Notes under the pieces: generated by a model
Told to the model about the DNA's origin: nothing
What the model saw: the letters and a program-made list of their open reading frames with translations, nothing else
Databases searched by the model: none
Translations under genes and position numbers: made by a program
Shown here: piece after piece, positions 23,363 to 31,827 of the stretch
Layout: each line of letters starts with the position of its first letter
How positions within the stretch are numbered: the first letter of the stretch is position 1
DNA from: Gordonibacter sp. An230
GTDB lineage: Bacteria > Actinomycetota > Coriobacteriia > Coriobacteriales > Eggerthellaceae
Direction: 5' to 3'
Length of the DNA: 34,496 nt
NCBI RefSeq assembly: GCF_002159915.1
Contig: NZ_NFJP01000034.1
Span: forward strand, 1 to 34,496

Positions 23363-23740
23363 TCAGGCGCAAGGACGGACGGTAAGGGAGGCCGCCAGCT
23401 TCTGAAACGAATCCTCGCTCAGGCAGTGCTCCATGCGACAGGCTTCCTCGTCGGCCACGCGCTCCTCCACGCCAGCTGCGCGCAGCAAGCCGAAGAAGAA
23501 CTCATGGCGTCCGGCCACGCGCTCGGCGACGGCGCGCCCCTCCTCGGTGAGCCGCACGTCATGGGCCACCACCCGCACAAGCTGCTGCCGCTCGAGCTTC
23601 GACAGGGCCTTCGACACGCTCGCCTTCGACACGCCAAGACGCTCGGACACGTCCACGGCCCGTGCGAAGCCGTGCTCGCGACGGATCGCGAGCACGGCTT
23701 TCAGGTAGTTCTCGGCAGATTCGTGAACAGGTTGTCTCAT
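23363..23740 (-). CDS. DtxR/MntR-family metal-dependent transcriptional regulator
   Basis: 125 residues. The ATG at 23740 follows GAGGTGG with a 5-nt gap. An N-terminal winged HTH (VSERLGVSKASVSKALSKLERQ) is followed by the dimerisation domain; the C-terminal SH3-like domain of DtxR/IdeR is absent. Metal-site residues line up almost one to one with DtxR: Cys101, Glu104, His105 (EACRMEHCLSE) match Cys102, Glu105, His106, and His79 is present. Asn11 stands where DtxR has Met10 and MntR Asp8, and DtxR Glu83 is Phe83. It would repress uptake genes when Fe(II) or Mn(II) is plentiful. It lies downstream of cassette C's ABC genes, separated by 309 bp, with its own inverted repeat upstream. Confidence 0.88.
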   Translation of the reverse strand: MRQPVHESAENYLKAVLAIRREHGFARAVDVSERLGVSKASVSKALSKLERQQLVRVVAHDVRLTEEGRAVAERVAGRHEFFFGLLRAAGVEERVADEEACRMEHCLSEDSFQKLAASLTVRPCA

Positions 23741-24049
23741 GCTTGCCACCTCGCTGCGCGGTCCCTTTCGGCGCGCGCTTCGCCTTCACTCGTTTCGGTA
23801 TACCAGAAACGAGCGGCCCGTTCCACTCCAAAGGGTCGCGCTCCTGCTCCGATCGGACGTTTTGTCCCAGCCGCGTAACGCACGGAAACACCGCCCCGCT
23901 TCGACGCGGCGCCGCGTCAACACCGCACGGCGAACTGCCTGCGCGCATGGGGGCGGTGCGGAGCGGAGCATCCACGCCGGCCCGCGCGGCGGCGCGCACC
24001 AGGGCCGCCGCGCGCGATGGCGCCGCCCCGCCTCGGCCGCGCGCGGACG
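23741..24049. other. Gap between the DtxR-type gene and cassette C
   Basis: 309 bp without a gene. It holds the inverted repeat at 23789-23813 near the DtxR-type gene and an uninterrupted 16-bp palindrome, GACGCGGCGCCGCGTC (23903-23918). The rest is GC-rich with no clear signal. Confidence 0.5.
23789..23813 (-). promoter_or_regulatory. Candidate operator of the DtxR-type gene
   Basis: 8-bp perfect arms CTCGTTTC (23789-23796) and GAAACGAG (23806-23813) enclose a 9-bp spacer that itself contains GGTATACC. It ends 49 bp before the DtxR-type start. On the minus strand TATACC could serve as a -10 box. Autoregulation would be typical for the family. Confidence 0.45.
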
Positions 24050-25795
24050 CTACCTCGCGAGCCGCCAGCCGGCGGCCTCGCGGCGCAGGCTCACGAAGTC
24101 GCGGTAGATCCCCGCATCGCGCATCAGCTCCTCGTGCGTCCCGCGCTGCACGATGCGGCCCTCGTCCACCACGATGATCTGGTCGGCATCGGCCACCGTG
24201 TTCAGCCGGTGTGCGATGCTCACGAGCGTCTTGCCGCGCGTCAGCTCGGCAATGGCCGCTATCAGCTCGTGCTCGTTCTCCGGGTCCACCGAGCTGGTGG
24301 CCTCGTCCAAAATGACGATGGGCGCGTCTTTCATGATGGCGCGCGCGATGCTCACGCGCTGGCGCTCGCCACCCGAAAGCGACGCGCCGCCCTCCTCCAG
24401 CACCGTGTCGTAGCCCTGCGGCAGCGCGCTGATGAACTCGTGGCACCGCGCCCGCTTCGCCGCCTGAACCACCTGCTCGTGCGTGGCGTCCGGCACGCCG
24501 AACTTGATGTTGTTCTCCACGGTGTCGTTGAACAAGTACACGTTCTGAAACACCATCGACACGTTCGCAAGCAAGCTCTCCGCCGTGCCCTCGCGCACGT
24601 CGGCCCCGCCCACGCGCACCGCGCCGGCGTCCACATCCCAGAAGCGCGCGATCAGGTTCACGAGCGTCGTCTTGCCCGAGCCGGACGGCCCCACGATGGC
24701 GCAGGTGGTGCCCTCGGGAATGCGCAGCGACACGTCGTCGATGACCCGCCGGTCCGCGTCGTAGGCGAAGCTCACGCCGTCCAGCTCCACGTCGAAGCCG
24801 CGCGGCTCAAGCGGTGCGTCCGTCGTGTCCTGCTTCGGGATGGCGCACACCTCGTCCACGCGGTCCAGCTCGCCTTCGATCTTCTTCGTGAGAAACGCCG
24901 CGTCGTTGGCGTGGATGAGCTCGCCGTAGATCATGAACGCCGCCACCAGCAGCGTGAGCGCCCACGACAGCGGCAGCGCGCCGTTCAGGTACAGCGCGCA
25001 CGCGGCGAACAGCACCGCGCAGCTGGCCACGTTGAACACGAGCGCGTACAGCTTGAGGACGCCCTGAGCCGCGGCCTCCTGCCGGTAGTCGGCCTGGCGC
25101 TTCTGCTCGAAGGACGCTTTTGCGGCCGCCAACGCCTCGTCGGGCGTGCTGAACGTGCGCAGGACGGCCATGCCGCGGGCGTACTCGATCACCTTGTCGC
25201 TCATGGCCTCCTGCGCGGCGGTCACCTCGCGCGTCACGCTGGTGGCGCGACGGCGCAGCACGTTCAGCACGTACAGCCCCACCGCGATGCCCGCGAACGT
25301 GATGGCAGCCACCGGCCACGCCACGAACAGGAAGAACGCGCTCATGATCACCGCCATCGCCACGCCGCCCGAAAGGCCCGTCAGGCAGATGGTCATGAAC
25401 TCCTCCAGCTGGTGCACCGTGGTGGTGAGCGTGGTGGTGATGGCCGACAGGCGCTGCTCGGAGAAGTAGCCCATCGGCGCGCCCTTCAGGCGGTCGCCCA
25501 CGCGAAGCCGCAGGTCGCGGAAGATATCGAAGCCCTGCGCGTCCATCTTGATGTCCACGAGGTACTGGAACACGTACTGCCCCGCCACGCTGACGAGCAG
25601 GATGCCGAGGCATTGCAGCGCCACGACGCCGTCCAAATGGTCGCGATTCTCCAGCGCCCAGAACACCGCGCCCAGCATCCCCGCCATGAAGAACGCCTTC
25701 AGGACGTTGCACACCATGCCCACGATCAGGCTGCGCCGCGCCGCCGGCGAAAAGCTGGCGGCCAGATCGAGCACTCGTTTGACAAGCGCGAACAT
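24050..25795 (-). CDS. Exporter-fold ABC transporter, second subunit of cassette C
   Basis: 581 residues. ATG at 25795, one base after the partner's stop, with GGTGAGG upstream. TMD about residues 15-300. NBD: Walker A GPSGSGKTT (about 372), Q-loop VFQNVYLFND, signature LSGGERQR (about 476), Walker B VILDEATSSVD, H-loop IAHRLN. All ATPase parts are present. The sequence matches the cassette B second subunit in most NBD motifs. With the 25797-27695 product it should form a heterodimer. The YbtPQ/IrtAB-type siderophore importer role is inferred from the surrounding iron genes; drug export remains an alternative. Confidence 0.88.
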   Translation of the reverse strand: MFALVKRVLDLAASFSPAARRSLIVGMVCNVLKAFFMAGMLGAVFWALENRDHLDGVVALQCLGILLVSVAGQYVFQYLVDIKMDAQGFDIFRDLRLRVGDRLKGAPMGYFSEQRLSAITTTLTTTVHQLEEFMTICLTGLSGGVAMAVIMSAFFLFVAWPVAAITFAGIAVGLYVLNVLRRRATSVTREVTAAQEAMSDKVIEYARGMAVLRTFSTPDEALAAAKASFEQKRQADYRQEAAAQGVLKLYALVFNVASCAVLFAACALYLNGALPLSWALTLLVAAFMIYGELIHANDAAFLTKKIEGELDRVDEVCAIPKQDTTDAPLEPRGFDVELDGVSFAYDADRRVIDDVSLRIPEGTTCAIVGPSGSGKTTLVNLIARFWDVDAGAVRVGGADVREGTAESLLANVSMVFQNVYLFNDTVENNIKFGVPDATHEQVVQAAKRARCHEFISALPQGYDTVLEEGGASLSGGERQRVSIARAIMKDAPIVILDEATSSVDPENEHELIAAIAELTRGKTLVSIAHRLNTVADADQIIVVDEGRIVQRGTHEELMRDAGIYRDFVSLRREAAGWRLAR

Positions 25796-25796
25796 G

Positions 25797-27695
25797 CTAC
25801 CTCACCTTCCTTTCGCCCGCGGAAGAGCCCGAATCCGCCCGCGTTTCGCCCTCTTGCACCTGCGTCGCGCGCCCCTCCTGCGCCGCGCGAGCGTCATGCG
25901 CGCCGCCCGCCTCCCGCGCCGCGCTCGATGCGGGGGCCTCCGAAGAAAGCGCGTCCGCGTAGCGGCTCCACATGCGGGCGTACACCTCGCAGCCTTCAAG
26001 CAGCTCTTCGTGCGTGCCGCGGCCGACGATGCGCCCGGCGTCCATGACGAGGATCTGATCGGCCCCGCGAACGGTGGACAGGCGGTGCGCGATGGTGACG
26101 AGCGTCTTGCCGGCCACCAGCTTGCTGATGGCGCGCTCCACCAGCGCCTCGTTCTCGGGGTCGGCGTAGGCCGTCGCCTCGTCGAGGATGACGATGGGCG
26201 CGCCCTTCAAGATGGCGCGCGCAATGGCGATGCGCTGCTTCTCGCCGCCGGAAAGCCGCTCGCCCGCCTCGCCGGCGCGCGTGGCGTAGCCCTGCGGCAG
26301 ACGGCTCACGAACTCGTGGCACCCCGCAGCGCGCGCAGCGGCCTCCACCTCGGCGTCGCTTGCCGAAGGGCGTCCCATGCGGATGTTGTCGGCGATGGTG
26401 CAGTCGAACAGGAACGTGTCCTGGGCCACGTAGGACACGCGCTCCATAAGCTGCTCGAACGGTATGTCCCTCACGTCCACGCCTCCGAACGCCACGCGAC
26501 CCGACGTGGCGTCCCAGAACCCGGCCATGAGCTTCGCCACGGTCGACTTGCCCGAACCCGACGGGCCCACGATGGCCGTGACCTGCGAGGGGCGCGTCTC
26601 GAAGCTCACGTCGTGCAGCACTTCGGCCCCCTCGTGGTAGGAAAACGACACGTTCTCGAACGAGAACGACTCGCCGGCAAGCCGCACGCGCTCGCAGGGG
26701 CGCGAAAGCTCCGGCTCGCCCAGAAAGTCCCAGATGACGTTCAGGCACACGTCCATCCGCGATATCATGCCGCCCGCCTGCGCGAACTTCAGAAGGGGGC
26801 CGACGAACCCGAGCGGTATGACGATGCACGTCAGAAACGCCGGCAGCGCCAGCTGGCCCTGCGCCATGAGCCACACGCCCAAAGGCAGCGACACGAGCAG
26901 CGTGCAGGGCACCACCGCCTTGACGGCGGCCATCCACACCCAGCTTTGCCTGAACCAGGCCAAGGTGGAATCGTGGTACTCGGCCACCGCCTCGGAGAAC
27001 CCGCCGTACGAGCTGGCCGTGCGGCCGAACGCCTTGATCACCTGGATGCCGTTCACGTACTCCACCAGCGACGAGTTCATCCGCTGCTCGCTTGAGATGT
27101 AACGGGCCATCTTCGGCTTGTAGTCGCGCATCATGGCGGCGTAGAACAGCACGCCCAAGGGGATGGTGGCGAGGCCGGCCAGCCCCATGCGCCAGTCGAT
27201 GAGAAACACGATCGTCATGGCGAGCAAAGGGCCGAACACGTTCGAGGGCAGCTCGGGCATGAAGTGCGCGATGGCGTCCTCAAGCTGGTTCACGTTGTCG
27301 ACGAAGCGGTTCTTGAACGTGCCGGTGGGCGTGTCGATGATCGTACCCATGGGCACGCGCTCCATCTTTTCGGCCATCTGCTCGCGCATGGTGCGCAGCG
27401 CCTTGAACGCGATGCGGTGGCTCATCATGGACGAGCGCCACGTGAAGAAGAACCGCGCCGTATGCGCGAGCGCGGCGACGCCCGCCAGCAAAGCCGCGCG
27501 CTCGAGCGTGAGCGTCCCCTCGACAAGCCCCGCCGCCAGAAGCGCGATCACCACATAGGGCACCATGCCCGCCACCTCGCCCACGCAGGCGAGCGCAAGC
27601 GAGCACACCATGCGTCCGCGGTCGGGCCGCATGAAGTAGTACAGCTTCGCGAACGCGCTCGGCCGCGCGTCGCGGTTCGCCGGAGAAACCTCCAT
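25797..27695 (-). CDS. Exporter-fold ABC transporter, first subunit of cassette C
   Basis: 632 residues. The ATG at 27695 is preferred over a TTG two codons earlier because GAGGAG lies 6 nt upstream. TMD about residues 20-310. NBD: Walker A GPSGSGKST (about 382), Q-loop YVAQDTFLFD, signature LSGGEKQR (about 480), Walker B VILDEATAYADPEN, H-loop IAHRLS. The D-loop reads AYAD. The last 60 residues are a low-complexity Ala/Glu/Arg tail, as in the cassette B first subunit. A TTTAAGTTAG motif lies 30 bp upstream of the start (27725-27734), also found before pair A. It begins a two-gene unit set off from the ECF genes by a 423-bp gap. Confidence 0.88.
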   Translation of the reverse strand: MEVSPANRDARPSAFAKLYYFMRPDRGRMVCSLALACVGEVAGMVPYVVIALLAAGLVEGTLTLERAALLAGVAALAHTARFFFTWRSSMMSHRIAFKALRTMREQMAEKMERVPMGTIIDTPTGTFKNRFVDNVNQLEDAIAHFMPELPSNVFGPLLAMTIVFLIDWRMGLAGLATIPLGVLFYAAMMRDYKPKMARYISSEQRMNSSLVEYVNGIQVIKAFGRTASSYGGFSEAVAEYHDSTLAWFRQSWVWMAAVKAVVPCTLLVSLPLGVWLMAQGQLALPAFLTCIVIPLGFVGPLLKFAQAGGMISRMDVCLNVIWDFLGEPELSRPCERVRLAGESFSFENVSFSYHEGAEVLHDVSFETRPSQVTAIVGPSGSGKSTVAKLMAGFWDATSGRVAFGGVDVRDIPFEQLMERVSYVAQDTFLFDCTIADNIRMGRPSASDAEVEAAARAAGCHEFVSRLPQGYATRAGEAGERLSGGEKQRIAIARAILKGAPIVILDEATAYADPENEALVERAISKLVAGKTLVTIAHRLSTVRGADQILVMDAGRIVGRGTHEELLEGCEVYARMWSRYADALSSEAPASSAAREAGGAHDARAAQEGRATQVQEGETRADSGSSAGERKVR

Positions 27696-28118
27696 GATCA
27701 ACTCCTCGAAACTCCTTGCAACGCTTTAAGTTAGTCCGTTTCAACTTCGTGCAGCATGCCTCATACCGAGGGAGCGGAAAGCCGGCGACGGGAAGCCCCG
27801 CCGCATCGCGGCAGCGAAACGCCTATTCGAGGCTGCCCCGCGCCATGGCCGCCATTCGATACCGGTGCCCCGGCCTCGCTTCGGTGTCCCGACCTCGTTT
27901 CGACGTCCGCGCTCCGGTCGCCGCACCTTCGGCATCCGCGCCCCGACCGCCCTCCGGCACCCGCCACCCACCCGCCGCACCTCCGGCATCCGCATTCCAG
28001 CCGTCGCGCCTCGGCGTCCGCATCCCAACCTCGCTTCGGCACCCGCGCCCCGACCGCCGGCCGCCGCCCTTTCGGCGCTTGCACCCCATCCTCGTTGCGC
28101 GGCGCGAACTTGCGAAGA
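27696..28118. repeat. 423-bp gap with degenerate repeats, at the place where cassette B has its AraC gene
   Basis: From about 27864 to 28100 some eight or nine units begin with GGYRYCCGC-like sequence and vary from 19 to 36 bp. The first two (GGTGCCCCGGCCTCGCTTC at 27864-27882, GGTGTCCCGACCTCGTTTC at 27883-27901) are nearly identical. No gene or AraC remnant can be read. The promoter of the ABC pair is expected at 27700-27760. Confidence 0.55.
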
Positions 28119-29957
28119 TCAGCGCAGGTCGATCCTCCGATCGCCCGCCATGCGGGCCAAAAGCTCGTCATGGGTGACCACCACCACCGTCTTGCCCGCA
28201 CGGGCGAGCCGCCGGCACCATGCGGCCACCTGCGCGACCCCGCGGCCGTCGAGGCCGCTCGTGGGCTCGTCCAGCACGACGAGGTCGGCGTCCGAGCAGT
28301 ACGCCGCCGCCAGCGTCACGCGCTGCTTCTGGCCGCCGGAGAGGCTTGCGGGATGGCGGTCGGCCAGATCGGCGAGGTCGAACGCCTCAAGCGCTTCCCA
28401 CGCACGTGCTTTCAGCGCGTCATCCACCCTGCGTCCCAACACCACCTCGTCGGCCACGCTGCCGGCGTAGAGCTGGTAGTCGGCGTCCTGCATCACGAAG
28501 TAGCCGCGCCGCCGTCGCTCGCGTCGCGCAACGGGACGGCCGCAAAACGTCACGCGCCCCGCCTGCTCGCGGACCGCCCCGCACAGAACCTTCGCGAGCG
28601 TGGTCTTGCCAACGCCGTTCGGCCCCGCGACCACCGTCACCGCCCCGCAGGGAAACTCCGCATCGAGGCCGCGCACGCCCCGCTTCGTGGAGGGATGGAG
28701 GTAGGTCAGCCTTTCGACCCGCCAAACGCGAGCGCTCCCCGCCCCGCCGTCTGGCGGAGACGAAAGAGAAGCGCCCGCGCGTCTCTCGGCCGCGCCCCCG
28801 AAGGAGGAAAGCGCGCCCTCCTCCTTTATCTTGGGCGCAGCCGGACAAGATGCCTGACCGGCCAACCTTCCCACGCCATGAGAAGAAGCCGCACCCCCGG
28901 CCGTCTCGCCCGATGCGGACGAAAGAGAAGGATGCGCATGGTTTTCGCCCGCGCCCTCGAAGGAGGAAAGCGCGCCCTGATCGGCCAATGCGCCCTTCCC
29001 CCTCTCATCCCCTCCCCCTGCCTCGACCGCGGCGGCCGCCTCCCCGGATGCGACCTCCCCCTCTTCGGGCGCGACCGAACGAGGTGCCGGACCGGACGTC
29101 TCCGTCGCGCCGCGATGCAGGCTCGCGCCTCCGAAGGGTCCTTCCTGGCGAAGGCCCAAAGCTTGAACCTCCTCCAAGGGAAGAGCGGCCAGCTTCGCGG
29201 GGCTCCAGCGGGCGATCACGCGCCCGCTTCGCAGGTACAGGTACTCGTCGGCCACGTCCAAGAAGCGGTGCAGGCGATGCTCCGACACCACCACGGCGGC
29301 TCCGCGTGCTTTCAGGCGCGCCAAAACCTCCACGAGCGCGGCGGAGCCCTCCGCGTCCAAGTTGCTGGTGGGCTCGTCCAGCACGAGCACCGCCGGCTCG
29401 CACGCGACGGCGGCAGCCAGCGCCACGCGCTGCTTCTGGCCGCTCGACAGCGCGGACAACCCCTCTCCCATAAGCCCCTCCACGCCGCAGACCTCGGCGG
29501 CGGCGCGCACGCGGCGCGCGACCTCAGCGGGATCCACGCCCAGGTTCTCGGCCGTGAACGCGATCTCGTCGCCCACCGTTCCCATGAAGAACTGGCTGCG
29601 CGGATCCTGCATCACCACGCCGAGCCGCTCGGCGCGCTCCCGCGGGACGAGCCGGCGCACGTCCGCGCCGCACACCTCCACGACGCCCGAGAGGTCGCCG
29701 GGGAAGAACGTGCCCGCAAGGCCGTCGATCATGCGCAGCACGGTGGACTTCCCCTCGCCCGAGCGCCCGCACAGCACAAGGCAGCGGCCGGGAGCCACCG
29801 ACAGCGACACGTCGCGCACGCCCTCGCCCGGCGCGGACGGCGAGGCGGGGACGGCAGACGCCTCTTTCGCTTCGCGCTCGGACTCGTCCACATAGCGAAA
29901 CGAGGCCCGGTCGAGCAGCACGGCCGCCACCCGTTCGCCTTCGCGTCTTGCCGTCAT
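28119..29957 (-). CDS. ECF transporter ATPase, two ABC domains fused (A1-A2), cassette C
   Basis: 612 residues. The ATG at 29957 overlaps the T gene stop as ATGA. Domain 1: Walker A GRSGEGKST, Q-loop VMQDPRSQFFMG, signature LSSGQKQR (Ser in place of the first Gly), Walker B LVLDEPTSNLD, SEHRLHR. A linker of about 130 low-complexity residues follows, with an internal duplication (ALSSFEGAGE and ALSSFGGAAE). Domain 2: Walker A GPNGVGKTT, VMQDADYQLYAG, signature LSGGQKQR, VVLDEPTSGLD, VTHDELL. It energises the T and S subunits upstream. It is paralogous to the 17989-19632 product, which has a much shorter linker. Confidence 0.9.
   Translation of the reverse strand: MTARREGERVAAVLLDRASFRYVDESEREAKEASAVPASPSAPGEGVRDVSLSVAPGRCLVLCGRSGEGKSTVLRMIDGLAGTFFPGDLSGVVEVCGADVRRLVPRERAERLGVVMQDPRSQFFMGTVGDEIAFTAENLGVDPAEVARRVRAAAEVCGVEGLMGEGLSALSSGQKQRVALAAAVACEPAVLVLDEPTSNLDAEGSAALVEVLARLKARGAAVVVSEHRLHRFLDVADEYLYLRSGRVIARWSPAKLAALPLEEVQALGLRQEGPFGGASLHRGATETSGPAPRSVAPEEGEVASGEAAAAVEAGGGDERGKGALADQGALSSFEGAGENHAHPSLSSASGETAGGAASSHGVGRLAGQASCPAAPKIKEEGALSSFGGAAERRAGASLSSPPDGGAGSARVWRVERLTYLHPSTKRGVRGLDAEFPCGAVTVVAGPNGVGKTTLAKVLCGAVREQAGRVTFCGRPVARRERRRRGYFVMQDADYQLYAGSVADEVVLGRRVDDALKARAWEALEAFDLADLADRHPASLSGGQKQRVTLAAAYCSDADLVVLDEPTSGLDGRGVAQVAAWCRRLARAGKTVVVVTHDELLARMAGDRRIDLR
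28757..28980. repeat. Direct repeat coding for the ECF ATPase linker
   Basis: Two related blocks of about 65 bp, near 28757-28820 and 28916-28980. Both begin GACGAAAGAGAAG and end CGAAGGAGGAAAGCGCGCCCT. They encode the two SSF-GA-E segments of the linker. Confidence 0.65.
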
Positions 29958-30886
29958 GCCAACCCCTCCCCTGCGCACAGCCCGACGCACACGGCCACGA
30001 CCGCCGCAGCAACCAGCGCATCGCGCGCACCCAGCCCCACATGGTGAACCGACGTGCGTCCTCCGTCGGCCTCGATGCCCCGCAGCTCGGCCGAAGCGGC
30101 CAGTTCGGCCGACAGCCTCAGGCAGCGCATGACGAGCGGCGTGTAGAGGCATTCGTAGACGAGGGCGGGATGCAGCACCGCATCGAGCGCGCGCGGGAAG
30201 ATGCCGCGCATCCTGATGCCGCGCACGATGGAGCGCGCCTCGAACGGCAGCGCCGACGCGAACCGGAACAGCATGCATACGCCCACGAGCGCCCGCCGCG
30301 GCACACGCCAGCGCGCGAGCGCGCACATGATGGCCGAAGGCGACAGCGAGAACAGCGCGCATCCCGCCGTGAACGGCGGCACCATGTGCATGAGGCTCAC
30401 GAAGAGCACGCCGTACAAACCCGGCAGCGGCAAAAAGCTCAGCCCGCACACGACGGCGAAGCTCGCGCACGAGCGAAGCGCGAGGCGCGCGCGTCCGTTG
30501 CCCGCGAGGTACAGCGCGGCCGCCGCCTGCAAAAGCGCCGTCTCGAGCAGACCGACGAGCACGACCGACGCGACGCCGAACGCCGCGACGGCCAGCACGT
30601 GCGTGCGCGGGTCGAGCCCGAGCACCCCCTCCCGCACATCGACGGCCCCAAGCGCCGCTCCGTCGGACACCGCCGCAGCCGCCGCAGCCGCCGCGGCCTC
30701 TGCGGCCTTCGCGGTCCCGGTCGCCCGCCCAGGTCCGACCTTCCCGAACGCCCGCCCGGCCTCCCCAGGCGCGCGCTCGATCCCCGCCTCCCCGCCGCCA
30801 GACGCCCGCACGACGCCGGCCTCCCCTCGGCCGTCAGCCGCCGCAGCGCAGGCAGACGGCGCATTCGATCGCAAACACGCTCCCAT
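29954..30886 (-). CDS. ECF transporter T subunit, cassette C
   Basis: 310 residues from the ATG at 30886 (a TTG at 30892 is possible). The first 90 residues are Ala/Gly-rich, including a run of nine alanines, and are not part of the usual T fold; the true start could lie further in. The core has about five helices (VLAVAAFGVASVVLVGLLET, AVVCGLSFLPLPGLYGVLF and others). Coupling motifs are SIVRGIRMRGIFPRA and AELRGIEADGG. It connects the fused ATPase to the S subunit. The S stop at 30894 lies 7 bp upstream and the ATPase start overlaps by 4 nt. Confidence 0.83.
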   Translation of the reverse strand: MGACLRSNAPSACAAAADGRGEAGVVRASGGGEAGIERAPGEAGRAFGKVGPGRATGTAKAAEAAAAAAAAAVSDGAALGAVDVREGVLGLDPRTHVLAVAAFGVASVVLVGLLETALLQAAAALYLAGNGRARLALRSCASFAVVCGLSFLPLPGLYGVLFVSLMHMVPPFTAGCALFSLSPSAIMCALARWRVPRRALVGVCMLFRFASALPFEARSIVRGIRMRGIFPRALDAVLHPALVYECLYTPLVMRCLRLSAELAASAELRGIEADGGRTSVHHVGLGARDALVAAAVVAVCVGLCAGEGLA

Positions 30887-30893
30887 CGCCAAC

Positions 30894-31538
30894 CTACGCG
30901 ATCTTCGCTTTGCGGACGTGCTTCTTCAAGAACTTCGCCCCGACAACCGCGCCCAGCGCCGTGCCCGCGGCGAACAGCGCCAGCATGAGCAGGATCCACG
31001 GCAGCTCCGTGTACTGGGCCACCATCGCGGCCACGTCGCTCGCGCTATAGTACGCGCCCAGCTGCTCCATGTACGCGTCCCGGAACAGCAGGTACGGGAC
31101 GATGCCGTAGCAGGCGAACGTCGCCCAGTACACGAAGAACCCCGCAGCCGCGCGCATGATGCTGCGGTACGCCCCGCGCCCCCACATCGCCAGCTCGCCG
31201 ACGACGGCGCCCGCCACGGCCACCGGTGCGCAGTACACGCCGCCCATGAACGTGTACAGGATGCCGAACAGCAGGATGGAGCCCGAAAGCACGCCGCGTT
31301 TTCCGATGCGATCGGCCATCACCAGGTAAAACGGCGTCGAAACCAACGGAAACAGCCATGACCCCACGAAAAACGTGTTCTGAGGGGACAGCACCGCGTC
31401 CTCGGCCATCTTCACGATCATCGTCACCATGATGATGACGATGTTGAAGATCACGAACGTCATCACATCGCGCATCGTCCATCGGTTCGCCCCCGCAGGG
31501 ACCACCTTCCCCGCGCGCCCATCTGCGTTCGATTCCAT
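30894..31538 (-). CDS. ECF transporter S subunit, MptD/Trep_Strep-like, cassette C
   Basis: 214 residues; ATG at 31538, eight nucleotides after AAAGGAG. Six hydrophobic segments are visible (FVIFNIVIIMVTMIVKM, GSWLFPLVSTPFYLVMADRI, SGSILLFGILYTFMGG and others). It has the same size, order and general helix plan as the cassette B S subunit, though the sequences differ enough that the ligands may not be the same. First gene of its operon. The GTTAACC element is 29 bp upstream and lies between it and the divergent AraC promoter. Substrate unknown. Confidence 0.84.
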   Translation of the reverse strand: MESNADGRAGKVVPAGANRWTMRDVMTFVIFNIVIIMVTMIVKMAEDAVLSPQNTFFVGSWLFPLVSTPFYLVMADRIGKRGVLSGSILLFGILYTFMGGVYCAPVAVAGAVVGELAMWGRGAYRSIMRAAAGFFVYWATFACYGIVPYLLFRDAYMEQLGAYYSASDVAAMVAQYTELPWILLMLALFAAGTALGAVVGAKFLKKHVRKAKIA

Positions 31539-31566
31539 GCCCAGCGCTCCTTTCGTCAAGAACATT

Positions 31567-31595
31567 GTTAACCCACGGTAACTGTTTGGTATAAT
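31567..31595. promoter_or_regulatory. Shared S/AraC control region of cassette C
   Basis: GTTAACCCACGGTAACT (31567-31583) matches the element before the cassette B S gene at 13 of 17 positions. A perfect TATAAT follows at 31590-31595 on the plus strand and would drive the AraC gene, giving a leader of about 225 nt. The element would overlap the AraC -35 region and the S gene promoter. Confidence 0.5.
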
Positions 31596-31827
31596 GATCG
31601 GGTGCGCCGCACCGCGCGGTCCACAGCGCGTCGCCGCGACGATTCGCGGCAGCGAAACGACCGTTCTCGGCAGCGCAAAGCGAAGCGACGGGCAAAGCGA
31701 GAGGGCGCACGAGATGAAAGCGGCGACAGCAGGCGACCCGAGGCGACGGACCCGCACGAGGCGAAAGGGCGACGACGGGCGACCGAGAGGCGGGCGCCCG
31801 CTCGCAGGCAGGCGATGGGAGGCGAGA

